64,000 nt of DNA, taken from assembly GCA_014193115.1 (NCBI GenBank), contig BJHQ01000003.1:128768-192767 (forward strand), in the 5' to 3' direction. The number at the start of each line of letters is the position of its first letter. Within the stretch, counting starts at the first letter, position 1. Positions 53,072 to 62,453 of the stretch are shown here, one piece after another. The DNA is from Planctomycetota bacterium. GTDB lineage: Bacteria > Planctomycetota > UBA11346. Below the pieces are notes generated by a model. It did no database searches and had not been told where the DNA came from. It was given only the letters and a program-made list of their open reading frames with translations. The position numbers and the translations under genes were made by a program.

Positions 53072-54043
53072 TCAGCCGGGATCGGCACGGTCGTCGAAGG
53101 CCCCGCCCCAGGTCGCCAGTTTAGCCCGCTGCCAGCGTTGGCCCATGCGGTTCGAGATACGGCGCTGTTCCAGCCCGGTGGGTCCGCACAGGGTCAACTC
53201 GGCGGTGGTCTTGGCGATCACCGGTTCGGCCACGATCCGCGACAGGCCCGGGCGATGGTCGCCCGAGATCCGTTCGGCGACCAGATAGGACACCGGCTCG
53301 ATGGTGGTGATCTCCCGGTTTTTTGCAGCGGATCTGGTCAGGCGCAGATCGGTGTGGCACCACTGCGGCCCCTCGGCCAGCGGACAGCGGCCGCGATGCG
53401 GACAGGGCGCGGCGATGGCCGCGCCGGCGGTGTTGAGGACCCGGCGGATGGCGAGGATGGTCTGGTGGCCCTGCGGTGTGCCCGGCTCGACGATCACCAG
53501 CCAGCGGCTGCTCTGCGACCAGGCGCGGCGGACCACTTCGGGACGGAGTTCGTCGGACAGTTCGCCGCACAGGTGCGACAGCACCACCAGATCGGCCCGG
53601 CCATAATCCCGAGGCTGCGAAAGATCCGCATGGAGCGAGATCAGCTTGGGCAGCGGATCCGGTCCGCTCGCCGCGAGGGTTCGGGCCAGGGTGAGCAGGC
53701 CTTCGTCGCGATCGACGCCGACCAGCCGGGCTCCCGGCCGGCAGCGCTCCGCGGCCGCCCACAATCCGGCTCCGCAGCCGGAGCCGAGATCCACCACGCT
53801 GGTCAGATCCGACACCCCGCCCTGGCTCAGGGCGAAGGCGACCGCCGCCGCGGTCGCCGGCATCCGGCTGAGGGCATAAGCGGTGCGGTCATGGTCATCG
53901 GTGAAGGTGACCGGCGAACCATGCTGGACCTGCTCGATCAGCCGCTTCGCCCGTTGGGCGAATTGCGGCGGAGGAGCGATCGCGGCCAGGGCCGTGGTCA
54001 GGGCCTGAGGGATCACGGCGCCGCCTGACATTGGAAAATCCAT
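53072..54043 (-). CDS. Rsm22-like ribosomal small-subunit methyltransferase family protein
   Basis: 323 residues. SAM-binding fold with VVDLGSGCGAGLWAAAE (motif I), LVGVDRDEGLL and DLVVLSHLCGELSDE. The C-terminal part has the Rsm22 Cys/His pattern: PCPHRGRCPL and WCHTDLRL. The family is linked to mitochondrial and bacterial small-subunit assembly and often binds a metal cluster. The neighbouring YkgJ-like Cys protein is a plausible partner but this is unproven. It lies between argH and the YkgJ-like gene. Confidence 0.83.
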   Translation of the reverse strand: MDFPMSGGAVIPQALTTALAAIAPPPQFAQRAKRLIEQVQHGSPVTFTDDHDRTAYALSRMPATAAAVAFALSQGGVSDLTSVVDLGSGCGAGLWAAAERCRPGARLVGVDRDEGLLTLARTLAASGPDPLPKLISLHADLSQPRDYGRADLVVLSHLCGELSDELRPEVVRRAWSQSSRWLVIVEPGTPQGHQTILAIRRVLNTAGAAIAAPCPHRGRCPLAEGPQWCHTDLRLTRSAAKNREITTIEPVSYLVAERISGDHRPGLSRIVAEPVIAKTTAELTLCGPTGLEQRRISNRMGQRWQRAKLATWGGAFDDRADPG

Positions 54044-54098
54044 AGGGAATCGCTAAGCGTTTCCGCGTGCCGGCGGTCCAGGTCAGCGCTTGGCAGGT

Positions 54099-55457
54099 TC
54101 ACGGGGATGCCTCACCGAGCAGCGCAGTCCAGCAGCGATGGAGCGCTGCCCGGCGGTCGGACCAGGCAGCCTGCAATCCGTCCAGCCGCTGGCTGATCCG
54201 ATCGAGCCCGAGGTTGCCGGTGGAACCGGCGTGGGTGCGGCTGCGGACCACGGCGTCGTGGTCGCCGACCGCGACCGAGCCCAGGTTCCGGCCGACCTGG
54301 ATGTAGGCGTCCCGGAAGGGCACGCCTTGCTCGACCAGTCGGTACGCGGCGTCGGTGGCGTAGAGATCCGGAGTCAACGCCGCCACGATCCGTTCTCGCG
54401 CCGGGGCGATGGTCGGCGTCACCGCGGTCGCCACCGCCAGGGCCTGGCGGGCCAGATCCACGCCCTGCATGACCAGCGCCTTGGTGTCCTGCAAATCCCT
54501 GGAATAGCCGGAGGGCAACCCGGTGACGATGGCGGCCAGGCCGGTGCGCAGGCCGAGGAACGTCGCCGCCCGTGCGCGGAGCAGTTCGCACAGATCCGGA
54601 TTGCGTTTCTGCGGCATGATCGACGAGCCGGTGGTGAAACCCTTGCCCAAGGTGAAGAATCCGCATTCGACGCTGGTGAAGAACACCAGGTCGGCGGCGA
54701 AGCGCGCGAGGTCGGTCATCACCGCGCCGAGGGCATCGAGGACCGCGGTCTCGACTTTGCCGCGGCCGTTGGCATCGGCCATCGCCGGCGCGCCGAAACG
54801 GGAAAAACCAAGGAGATCCGCGGTCAGTTGGCGATCCAAGGGCAGCCCGACGCCGTAGCTCGCACCCGAGCCGAGCGGGCAGGCATCGACCAGTTCATAG
54901 GCCGCCGCCAAGAGGATCAGATCGTCAGCCAAGCCGTGGGCGTGGCTGGCGAAGAACATCCCGACGCTCGACGGCATGGCCCGCTGAAGATGAGTATAAC
55001 CCGGCAGCGGGTGGAATTCGTAGGTTTTCGCCTGGGCCAACAACGCTCGCGCGGCGATGGCCGTGGCCAGGGCGAGCTCGGTGATGACGTCTTTCTGCCA
55101 CAACCGCAGGTCGGTCAGGACCTGGTCGTTGCGGCTGCGTCCGGTGTGCAGCCGGCGGGCCGGTTCGCCGATCCGGGCGGTGAGCAGGGCTTCGACCTTC
55201 GAGTGCACGTCCTCGTCCGCCGGTTCCACGGTCCAGGCGCCGGCCAGGAATTCGCCATGGAGCTGGCGCAGCGCTGCGACCAACGGCTCCAGCTGGCCAG
55301 CCGGCAGCAGCCCGATCCGGTCGAGCATCACCGCGTGAGCGACGGATCCGAGCAGATCATAGGGCGCCAGCACCCGGTCGTGGCGCCAGTCGTCGGCCAC
55401 GGTGAAAGCATGGACCAGCGCATCCGGCGTATCGCCGCCCTTGCTCCAGATCGCCAT
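54099..55457 (-). CDS. argH: argininosuccinate lyase
   Basis: A 452-residue enzyme, EC 4.3.2.1, releasing arginine and fumarate. Motifs: [33 protein letters not shown] and the fumarase/lyase signature [16 protein letters not shown]. Length is normal. The start MAIWSKGGD is the usual argH opening. argG lies about 36 kb upstream in the window. Confidence 0.97.
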   Translation of the reverse strand: MAIWSKGGDTPDALVHAFTVADDWRHDRVLAPYDLLGSVAHAVMLDRIGLLPAGQLEPLVAALRQLHGEFLAGAWTVEPADEDVHSKVEALLTARIGEPARRLHTGRSRNDQVLTDLRLWQKDVITELALATAIAARALLAQAKTYEFHPLPGYTHLQRAMPSSVGMFFASHAHGLADDLILLAAAYELVDACPLGSGASYGVGLPLDRQLTADLLGFSRFGAPAMADANGRGKVETAVLDALGAVMTDLARFAADLVFFTSVECGFFTLGKGFTTGSSIMPQKRNPDLCELLRARAATFLGLRTGLAAIVTGLPSGYSRDLQDTKALVMQGVDLARQALAVATAVTPTIAPARERIVAALTPDLYATDAAYRLVEQGVPFRDAYIQVGRNLGSVAVGDHDAVVRSRTHAGSTGNLGLDRISQRLDGLQAAWSDRRAALHRCWTALLGEASP

Positions 55458-55629
55458 CAGACCTCCGAGTCAGGCACCGTCGGAAGGGGCCAGCAGGCTG
55501 CAAGCCGGGCACCGCCATTCCAAGCCTGCCGACCAGCCGTCGTGCCGCGTGGGAGAGCGCCGGAGGCAGCGGATCGGGCAGCCCGGCGTGGCGGGAAAGG
55601 GCTTCGGGAGGTCCCTCGCCTTCCGTCCG

Positions 55630-57006
55630 TCAGCCGAGGAAATGCCGTTCGATCTGCGGCGCCAGATCGGTCATCGCCCAGGTCGGTCGCCGCCAACCGG
55701 CATCGGCCAAGGATCCGCCGACGATCAGCAGCGGACCGTCCTGCGGGTTGGCGGGCGGGCGGCCGTGGCTGCCTTTGATCAGCCCGGTGTCGAGCGGGCA
55801 CGGTTCCATCACGTAACGGAATCCCAGCTTTTTTCTGAGTAACGCGGTCATCGCCCGGAACTTGCCGCCATGCGGATCGAACAGCAGTTCGCGCGGATCG
55901 TAGCCCGGCTTCTTGTGGATCTCGACCGCTCGGGCGAAATCCGGGCGGCGGCAATTATCGTGGAGATCCTGCCAATAATCATAGGCGAACCAGGTGCCGG
56001 GCTCAGCGACCAGGACGATCTCGCCGCTGCGCGGATGGTCGAGGCCGATCTCGGCACGTTCGCTTCCGACATAGGCCCGGCCGCAGCCGCGCAGCGCGTC
56101 GAGCGCCGCCGGAAGGTCATCGGGATCGCGCACCGAGACGTGGGCGATCTGGTGGTCGCACACCGCCAAGGCGCGGCTGGCGCCGACATCGATCAGCTCG
56201 CCGGCGGTGTTGTCCACCGCTGTGAGCAGGTCGGCGCCGCGCAGCAGCCGGTTCGGGAACAGCGCCTGGGACACCGGCTGCAAACCGTATTCGCTGACGA
56301 ACACCAGGTCGGCGCCTCGCTCGGCGGCGTGGTCGATGATGGTGGCGGCGCAGGCGTCGAGATCCTGCAAATTTCCTGCAAGATGCGGACCAGTCGGGCC
56401 AAAGCGCTGCAAGTCGTAATCGAGGTGCGGCAGGTACACCCAAACCAGATCCGGGCGGGCATGGTCGAACGCCGTGCGGAAACTGTCGGCGATCCAGCGC
56501 GTGCTGGCCAGCCCGGCGGTCGGACCCCAAAACGAAAACAGCGGGAAATCCCCATGCTTATTCCGCACGGCTGGTTTCAGATCCCGTGGCCAGGCGTAGA
56601 AATCCGGGCTTTTCCGGCCATCGTGGTGATAGACCGGTCGCGGCGTGACCACCGCATCGCAGTCCGAGTTCAACGCATACCACCAAAAATGTTTCAGTAC
56701 TTTCAGTGGTCGCCGGCGGCGGATCGACGCCCACACCGATGGCGCCTGGATCAACCCCTGGCTCTGGCTCCAGAAGCGGATCTCCCCAAGGTCGCGGAAA
56801 TGCCAGCCATTGCCGACGATGCCGTGGACCTGGGGCAGGACGCCGGTGGCGAGGGTCGCCTGGGCCGAGCAGGTCACCGCCGGCACCACACCGGACAAGG
56901 CAGCGGAGCTTCCCTGTTCAGCGAACGCCGTCAGTCGCGGCGTGTCGCGACCGAGATGCGCCGGGGTCAATCCGACGCAGCAGCAGACAATCAGCGGGCG
57001 CGGCAT
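55630..57006 (-). CDS. nucleotide pyrophosphatase/phosphodiesterase-like protein, EboF-like
   Basis: A 458-residue alkaline-phosphatase-superfamily protein. The nucleophile region is GVVPAVTCSAQATLATGVLPQVHGIVGNGWHF, with Thr as nucleophile as in NPP enzymes. Later motifs are VYLPHLDYDLQRFGP, FVSEYGLQPVS and ADLVFV, matching the two-metal site. Sequence pattern and length fit the alkaline-phosphatase-like protein that closes ebo clusters (EboF). There is no signal peptide, so it is probably cytoplasmic. The eboA-eboB pair of this genome is about 49 kb away. The Ebo label is an inference, whereas the enzyme superfamily is clear. Confidence 0.8.
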   Translation of the reverse strand: MPRPLIVCCCVGLTPAHLGRDTPRLTAFAEQGSSAALSGVVPAVTCSAQATLATGVLPQVHGIVGNGWHFRDLGEIRFWSQSQGLIQAPSVWASIRRRRPLKVLKHFWWYALNSDCDAVVTPRPVYHHDGRKSPDFYAWPRDLKPAVRNKHGDFPLFSFWGPTAGLASTRWIADSFRTAFDHARPDLVWVYLPHLDYDLQRFGPTGPHLAGNLQDLDACAATIIDHAAERGADLVFVSEYGLQPVSQALFPNRLLRGADLLTAVDNTAGELIDVGASRALAVCDHQIAHVSVRDPDDLPAALDALRGCGRAYVGSERAEIGLDHPRSGEIVLVAEPGTWFAYDYWQDLHDNCRRPDFARAVEIHKKPGYDPRELLFDPHGGKFRAMTALLRKKLGFRYVMEPCPLDTGLIKGSHGRPPANPQDGPLLIVGGSLADAGWRRPTWAMTDLAPQIERHFLG

Positions 57007-57022
57007 GGCCTCATCATGGCCC

Positions 57023-57044
57023 GGAGCGCCGCACTCCGTGCGGC
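57023..57044 (+). repeat. REP-like palindrome, family 2
   Basis: GGAG head with GCCGCAC-TCC-GTGCGGC stem-loop, between purM and the eboF-like gene. Identical to 33548-33569. Confidence 0.8.
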
Positions 57045-57113
57045 ACGAATCACCGGCGACGTGAACCCATCCGGCATGTCCGGCTCAAGGCAGGAGAGAG
57101 CAGGCATCCCAGC

Positions 57114-58418
57114 TCAGCGGTACAGGTACACGCCGCGTTCGGTGCGCAGTTCGACGACGTTGCCCGGCCCATCGTTCTCCTCGACCCGGCCCACCACCTG
57201 GGCGTCGATGGCGCAGGCTTTGGCCACGGCCAAGCAGGCCTCGACGCGGTTCGCGGGCACGATCGCTTCAAGGCGATGGCCGCAGTTGTAGACGCTGTAG
57301 ACCTCGGCCCAGGGCAGGCCGGTGCTGGCCTGGATCGCGGCGAACAGCGGCGGCAGCGGAAACAGCGCATCTTTGACATAGCGATTGCCGCGGGCGGCGC
57401 CGGGCCGGCCGAACTTGACGAGTTTCGCCTGGCCGCCGCCAGAGCAGTGGATCAGGCCGTGGAAATCTTCACGCGGAATCGCCGCCAGCAGGTCGCGGAT
57501 CAGCGGCAGATAGGTCCGGGTCGGCGAGAGCAGCGCCGAGCCGATGGTGAAGCGCGGATCGCCGGGCAGCGGTTCCTCAAGACGATGCTTGCCGCAATAG
57601 GCCAGTGACGGATCGATCTCCGGCGCCCACGTCTCAGGATAACGGTCACGGTAGCCGCCGAGCAGTTCATGGCGCGCGCTGGTCAGGCCATTGGAGCCGA
57701 TGCCGGCATTGGGCGACGATTCCCAGCGGGCCTGCCCGGTGGAGGCGAAGCCGACGATGACATCGCCGGGCGCCATCCGGGCGGCGTCGATGACCTCGCT
57801 GCGCGCCATCCGGGCAGCGACGGTGCAGCCGACATCAACGGTGCGCACCAGGTCGCCGACATCGGCGGTCTCGCCGCCGCACATCCGGATGGCGATGCCT
57901 TCGGCGGCCATCTGGTCGCACACCGCCTGATAGCCAGCGACGATGGCGCTGATGACCTCGCCCGGCACCTGTTTGGCATTGCGGCCGATGGTGTTGGACA
58001 CCAGGTACGGACCGAGGGATCCGACGCAGGCGCAGTCGTCGAGGTTCATCACCAGGGCGTCCTGGGCGATGCCCGAGAACACCGACACCGGAGCCCCTTC
58101 TCGCCACGCCAGATAGGCCAAGGCCGCCTTGCTGCCAGCAGTGTCGGCGTGGAGCAGCAGCGCGTGGTCCGGCGAACCGGTCAGTTCATCAGCCACCAGC
58201 TTGCAGAAGGCGCCTGGGAACAGGCCGGCGCTTTGGTTGGCGATGGCGGCGTGGACTTCGGCCTTGCCGGCGGACACGCCCCGTTGCTGATAACGGTGGT
58301 CGTGCCTGGCTGAGAGGCCAGGGGCCAGGGGCCGGGGGCCAGGGGCCAGGGGCCGGGGGCCAGGGGCCAGGGGCCGGGGGCCAGGAATGTCGCTGGTGGC
58401 GGATCGGTCGTTGGACAT
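57114..58418 (-). CDS. purM: phosphoribosylformylglycinamidine cyclo-ligase with repeat-expanded N terminus
   Basis: 434 residues, EC 6.3.3.1, AIR synthase of purine synthesis. The body matches the Bacteroidetes-type PurM: RYQQRGVSAGKAEVHAAI, LLHADTAGSKAALAYLAW, GIAQDALVMNLDDCACVG, MCGGETADVGDLVRT and GFASTGQARW...GSNGLTSARHELLGG. Conserved sequence starts at residue 42. Residues 14-34 are three PRPLAPG heptads encoded by 21-bp G-rich repeats, placed between the start Met and the conserved core. No other ATG or GTG lies in between, so the repeats are probably translated. Confidence 0.93.
   Translation of the reverse strand: MSNDRSATSDIPGPRPLAPGPRPLAPGPRPLAPGLSARHDHRYQQRGVSAGKAEVHAAIANQSAGLFPGAFCKLVADELTGSPDHALLLHADTAGSKAALAYLAWREGAPVSVFSGIAQDALVMNLDDCACVGSLGPYLVSNTIGRNAKQVPGEVISAIVAGYQAVCDQMAAEGIAIRMCGGETADVGDLVRTVDVGCTVAARMARSEVIDAARMAPGDVIVGFASTGQARWESSPNAGIGSNGLTSARHELLGGYRDRYPETWAPEIDPSLAYCGKHRLEEPLPGDPRFTIGSALLSPTRTYLPLIRDLLAAIPREDFHGLIHCSGGGQAKLVKFGRPGAARGNRYVKDALFPLPPLFAAIQASTGLPWAEVYSVYNCGHRLEAIVPANRVEACLAVAKACAIDAQVVGRVEENDGPGNVVELRTERGVYLYR
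58317..58384. repeat. 21-bp G-rich tandem repeat in purM
   Basis: Runs of four or five G on the + strand (GGGGCCAGGGGCCGGGGGCC and so on), repeated with a 21-bp period. On the coding (-) strand they encode PRPLAPG heptads. The many G-runs could form a quadruplex in the purM template strand. Confidence 0.88.
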
Positions 58419-58748
58419 GAGGCGTCAGGCAGGGGGCTGGTGGAACCGCTCGGAGGTGCGGATCGTGGTGCACCGATGGCAAGCCACCAGCACCAGGGCA
58501 AACCCGCGCTCATGCGGGACGCGTTTGCCCAGTCGAGCATAACACGGTGGAGGGTGGGATACGCGGGCATGGCCGCCGCGGCACAACCCAACAGCACACC
58601 TGCCACCTTGCCACCCTTCCGAACTGGTGCTCGGCGCTCCCAGGTCATCCGCTTGCGCCCCGCACCAGCAGCGCCCAGATTACCCATGGATGACTCCAGT
58701 CCGCGTGCGTCCCGAGTCCCAGCCTTTAGCCCCCAGCCCCGCACATAA
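58419..58748. other. divergent intergenic region, no gene seen
   Basis: 330 bp between purM (-) and the AmaP-like gene (+). It should hold both promoters, but I see no confident -35/-10 pair. A half copy of the family-1 palindrome lies at 58626-58641. Confidence 0.45.
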
Positions 58749-59480
58749 ATGCACCTCGCCGTCCACCTGACGGTCTACGTCCTGACCACCGCCCTGGGCA
58801 TCCTCCTGGTGCTGTTCCTGGCCAATAGCGACTGGCATCAGCCGGTGGCGGCCTGGTGCTCCACCGCCGGCGGCATCGCGACCCTGTCGACGGCCGCCGG
58901 GCTGTTCCTGGCCGCGCCGCTGATCCATTTCCTGGTCTGGTGGGGCCGGATGCTGCGCTCCCGGGAGATCAGCTACACCACCGATACCGGCCGGATCGCG
59001 GTCGGCCTGATCGCCATCGAAGAGGCTTTGACCCGGGCGCTGGAAGGCGAACCCGAAGTGAAGAAGGCCCATGTCCATGTGCTGGAAGATCGGGTCAAAC
59101 GCACCGTCATCATCGATGCGGTGATGACCTTGTGGGAGGTGCCCAACGTCACCGAGCGCAACCGCTTCTGCCAGCGCCTGCTCCGCCGCCGCTTCGCCGA
59201 ACTGATGCCGGAAAAGGACGCGGTGCAGGTCAACCTGACCGTGCATCGCCTGAATGTGCGCCGGCCCGAGGACCGCACCGCCAACGCCACCACGATGGTC
59301 GCTCCGCCAGTGCCGGCCAAGGAACGCCGGGATCCGGGCGACGAGTCCGATGTGCGCCCGTCGATCGAACCCACCGATGATCTGTACGTCGGCCCGACCT
59401 ATCCGGTCAGCCGCGACGACGACGATCCGTTCCAGGTCCGCCCGCCCACCACCCGAGTCGGTCGCAAGAAGACGCAGTGA
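58749..59480 (+). CDS. AmaP/Asp23-like membrane-anchored protein
   Basis: 243 residues. Two N-terminal membrane helices (VYVLTTALGILLVLFLA and TAAGLFLAAPLIHFLVWWG) are followed by an Asp23/AmaP-like domain at about 75-175 (REISYTTDTGRIAVGLIAIEEALTRALEGEPEVKKAHVHVLED). An acidic, unstructured tail with YVGPTYPV completes the protein. In Gram-positive bacteria AmaP anchors Asp23 and is linked to envelope stress. Its role here is unknown. The start at 58749 begins helix 1. Confidence 0.75.
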   Translation: MHLAVHLTVYVLTTALGILLVLFLANSDWHQPVAAWCSTAGGIATLSTAAGLFLAAPLIHFLVWWGRMLRSREISYTTDTGRIAVGLIAIEEALTRALEGEPEVKKAHVHVLEDRVKRTVIIDAVMTLWEVPNVTERNRFCQRLLRRRFAELMPEKDAVQVNLTVHRLNVRRPEDRTANATTMVAPPVPAKERRDPGDESDVRPSIEPTDDLYVGPTYPVSRDDDDPFQVRPPTTRVGRKKTQ

Positions 59481-59546
59481 CCTGTCCGCGTGAGGCGGAA
59501 ACACGAGCCGCTTGCGGCGGACACGGCATAAAGTAAACATTCGTTT

Positions 59547-60905
59547 ATGATCGTCTCAGCCCTGGTCGGACTGGTGTTGGCGGCCGAACCCGCACCTCCG
59601 GCCGAACCACCCGTGCCGCTCGAACCGCCCGCGGTCCACGACCCCTATCAAGGTATGGATCGCAATGGGCGGATCCCGGCCAGGCCACTGCCGTTCGCCA
59701 CCGATCATCCCGAACGCTGGCGCTATGTCCCCGAAGGTCGGATCAAACCGGGAAACCTGCTCGATCGGCTGTTCGTCTCGTCCTTTGTCGCGCCGATCGT
59801 TTTTTATGAAGAGGCGGTCGGTGGCGGCGGAGGCGTGGCGATCACCGACCTCGACTTCCGCAATCAGCGCCGGCAGGAGTTCCTCGGCGCGTTCGCCAGC
59901 CGATCGACCCAGGGCCAGGAGGGCTACTCCGTGCTCTGGCAGCGCTGGCTTGAGCACCGGAATCTGCCTGGTGGCGGCATCGCCCAGGAAGAGAACACCC
60001 TGGTCCGGGTGGTGGGATCCTATGAACGCATCCTGACCCGGCGGTTCTACGGAATCGGGCCAGACAGAGGCGCTGGCGATGAGACCAGCTACACCGACGA
60101 ACTGGGCTCGGCCGAGACCTTCCTGCGCCGTTCGCTGCCCGCTGCCGGCGACGACTGGACGGCCCAGCTCGGGCTGAAATACGAGCAGCACAACCTGTAT
60201 CGCGGAAAAGTACGCAACCGGCCGAGCACCGACGATGTCCACCCCGCCCTGACTTCCTCAGGTGATGGCGTCGGCCTGTGGTGGGTCAACGCTGGGCTTA
60301 CCTACGATCGGCGCGACAGCCGCCACAATCCCTATCGCGGTTGGATGCTGTCAGCCCGATTGCGCTCGGTACCGGCGTGGAGCGGCGGCGAAGCCGCGGC
60401 CATCGGCTCGGTGGAGGCGACCTGGCAGCTGCCGGTGCCCGGGCTGCTCCACGATTCCGGCGCCGCGGATCTCGCCCGGCTCGGGGCAGAGGAGAACCCG
60501 CCGACCGACGTGTTGGCGATCGGCGGACAACTCCATCAGACCTGGGGGCGGCTGCCGTACTGGGCGCTGCCCAGCCTCGGCGGCAGCGACACCTTGCGCG
60601 GCTTCATCGGCGACCGCTTCACCGACCGCGCCGCCTGGCATCTCGGGGCGGAGTGGCGGATCTGCGCCATTCCACGGGGTTTCGCCATCACCGATTCGAT
60701 CCGGGTCGAACGCATCGGCGTCGCGCCGTTCGCCGAGATCGGAACGGTGGCCGAGCGCACCGCCCGCCTGCCCCGGTCGCGCCATCACTGGGACGTCGGT
60801 TTGGGATTCCGCGCGTCGCTGGAACGCACCGCCCAATTCCGCTTCGACATCGCCCGCTCACCTGAGCAATGGGGCTTCAACGCCGCATTCGGCCTGCCTT
60901 TTTGA
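59547..60905 (+). CDS. BamA/TamA-type (surface antigen D15) outer-membrane barrel protein
   Basis: 452 residues. A signal-like N terminus (MIVSALVGLVLAAEP) and a Pro-rich stretch lead to a beta-barrel domain (about 75-452). It has alternating strands and the Omp85 hallmark GGSDTLRGFIGDRF in the L6 region. It ends in Phe (GFNAAFGLPF), as outer-membrane barrels do. I see no POTRA domains, so it is a barrel-only member of the family and not BamA itself. It is located in the outer membrane, with role unknown. Confidence 0.8.
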   Translation: MIVSALVGLVLAAEPAPPAEPPVPLEPPAVHDPYQGMDRNGRIPARPLPFATDHPERWRYVPEGRIKPGNLLDRLFVSSFVAPIVFYEEAVGGGGGVAITDLDFRNQRRQEFLGAFASRSTQGQEGYSVLWQRWLEHRNLPGGGIAQEENTLVRVVGSYERILTRRFYGIGPDRGAGDETSYTDELGSAETFLRRSLPAAGDDWTAQLGLKYEQHNLYRGKVRNRPSTDDVHPALTSSGDGVGLWWVNAGLTYDRRDSRHNPYRGWMLSARLRSVPAWSGGEAAAIGSVEATWQLPVPGLLHDSGAADLARLGAEENPPTDVLAIGGQLHQTWGRLPYWALPSLGGSDTLRGFIGDRFTDRAAWHLGAEWRICAIPRGFAITDSIRVERIGVAPFAEIGTVAERTARLPRSRHHWDVGLGFRASLERTAQFRFDIARSPEQWGFNAAFGLPF

Positions 60906-61027
60906 GGGAAATCCACGGAAGAACCGTTGCAGGAACCCGCCCAGACGCCGCGGGGCATCCATTCCGCAGCTGTTGGCTGTGGCCTGGGCAGCGGAAAAGA
61001 CCGGTGCTTCTGCCCCGAAATCAGATG

Positions 61028-61140
61028 AACCGCCAAGGCGCCAAGGAAAAGCCGAGGAGATGCTGCGCTGGCTGGAAAGTCCACCGGGTTCGGGTTTCTC
61101 TGTCCCGCAACTCCTGGTCGCCTTTGCGTCTTTGCGCTTC
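61028..61140. repeat. CGCCAAGG-type element with CTTTGCGTC tail
   Basis: ACCGCCAAGGCGCCAAGG at 61028-61046 and CCTTTGCGTCTTTGCGC near 61120-61137 bracket about 75 bp of unannotated sequence between the barrel protein and birA. The two end motifs suggest a paired dispersed element. Confidence 0.5.
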
Positions 61141-61160
61141 CCCAACAGCGTTGTTCGGCT

Positions 61161-61922
61161 CTACCCGAACTGCACCACCGTGCCGCTGGTGATGGCGAGG
61201 CGTTCGGCGCCGTCGATCAGCAATCGGCCATGGTCGTCGAGCCCGGCGGCGCGGCCGGTGACCAGTCGGTCGCCCAGGTCGATCTCGACCATCCGGCCGC
61301 GCAGCAGGTCGCGGCGGCGCAGTTCGCCGAGCACTGGTTCAAGACCGCGATCCGCGATCAGGGCGGCGGCCTCCAACAGGTAGCGGCGCAGGCCGGCGAG
61401 CAGCGCCATGGTCGATGGCGCCGGCACATGCTCTGCCAAGATCGCGCATCTGCGATCGCTCGGCAATTCCTGACGCTGCGGATCCACGTTCAGTCCGATG
61501 CCGACCACCAGCGCCGGCCAGGTGGCTGCGGCTGGTCCAGGCCACGCCCCACCGATCTGGGTGCTGCTCGGTCCGGCCCGCTCGCACAGCACCCCAGCGA
61601 GTTTCCCGCCGGCCAGCCAGACGTCGTTGGGCCACTTGATCGCCAATGGTTCGGGCAATCCAGGGCAGGCATCTTCCACCGCATGGCAGATGGCCAGCCC
61701 GGCAGCGAGGGCCAGTTGCGGTCCGTCATCCAGGGCCGCATGCAGGACGAACGACGCGGTGACCACGCCGGGCGGAGACACCCAGATTTTGCCGTCGCGT
61801 CCGCGACCAGCGGTCTGCCGCGCCGTGACCACGCAGGCGCCATGGGCCAGGGCCTCGGCGTGTTCGAGTGCCCAGGAATTGGTCGAGGGACAGGTGGGAA
61901 GTTCGATGAGCCAGCTGGGCAT
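61161..61922 (-). CDS. birA: biotin--[acetyl-CoA-carboxylase] ligase
   Basis: A 253-residue enzyme, EC 6.3.4.15. N-terminal catalytic start PTCPSTNSWALEH, then the biotinyl-AMP loop TAGRGRDGKIW, KWPNDVWLAGGKLAGVL and GIGLNVD. The C-terminal small domain is present. There is no N-terminal helix-turn-helix, so it is a monofunctional ligase and not a biotin repressor. It starts three bases after the stop of the upstream gene. Confidence 0.94.
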   Translation of the reverse strand: MPSWLIELPTCPSTNSWALEHAEALAHGACVVTARQTAGRGRDGKIWVSPPGVVTASFVLHAALDDGPQLALAAGLAICHAVEDACPGLPEPLAIKWPNDVWLAGGKLAGVLCERAGPSSTQIGGAWPGPAAATWPALVVGIGLNVDPQRQELPSDRRCAILAEHVPAPSTMALLAGLRRYLLEAAALIADRGLEPVLGELRRRDLLRGRMVEIDLGDRLVTGRAAGLDDHGRLLIDGAERLAITSGTVVQFG

Positions 61923-61924
61923 GT

Positions 61925-62407
61925 TCAGGGGATCGGATCGCCCGGTTTACGGGTGGCACAAGCGAAGCCGTTTTCCGTAAACAAGGCGCGTAGCTTTACA
62001 GCAGCGGCGGCGGTCAGCGACGCATCGCCGAGCCCATCCGCAAGCCGAATGGCCTTGAGATGCTGGATGCCGACGACCAGCAGGAGCCGCTCCCCCGCAC
62101 GGAATTCCAGGTGGGCATCGCCGTGGCACAAGCAATGCCATATCGAAAGCCCGGAGTCCCACGGCGTGTCCAACGCGTCGCCGAGTTCGGTGAAACGGCT
62201 CTTCGCCAAGGTCACCACCCGGGGTTCCAACGTTTCATCGCGCAGGTGTTCAACGATCACCACCCGGTCAGCCGACGCCAATGCGGCCCGGATGCGGCTT
62301 CCTGGATGGGTGATGACGGAGGCGGTGAAATAGCCGAGGACCAGGACCGCGGCGACACTGGTCCAGGCGAGGATCCAGCGATGACGAACTGCCGCCGGAT
62401 AGGCCAT
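61925..62407 (-). CDS. membrane-anchored hypothetical protein
   Basis: 160 residues. One N-terminal membrane helix (WILAWTSVAAVLVLGYFTASVI) is followed by a periplasmic domain containing a Cys/His stretch (SIWHCLCHGDAHLEF) and FACATRKPGD. No family is recognised. The gap to birA is two bases, so the two are co-transcribed. Confidence 0.7.
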   Translation of the reverse strand: MAYPAAVRHRWILAWTSVAAVLVLGYFTASVITHPGSRIRAALASADRVVIVEHLRDETLEPRVVTLAKSRFTELGDALDTPWDSGLSIWHCLCHGDAHLEFRAGERLLLVVGIQHLKAIRLADGLGDASLTAAAAVKLRALFTENGFACATRKPGDPIP

Positions 62408-62453
62408 GGGTCATGGACGGAACCAACGATACCCAGGTTCCGGCCGCTCCCTG

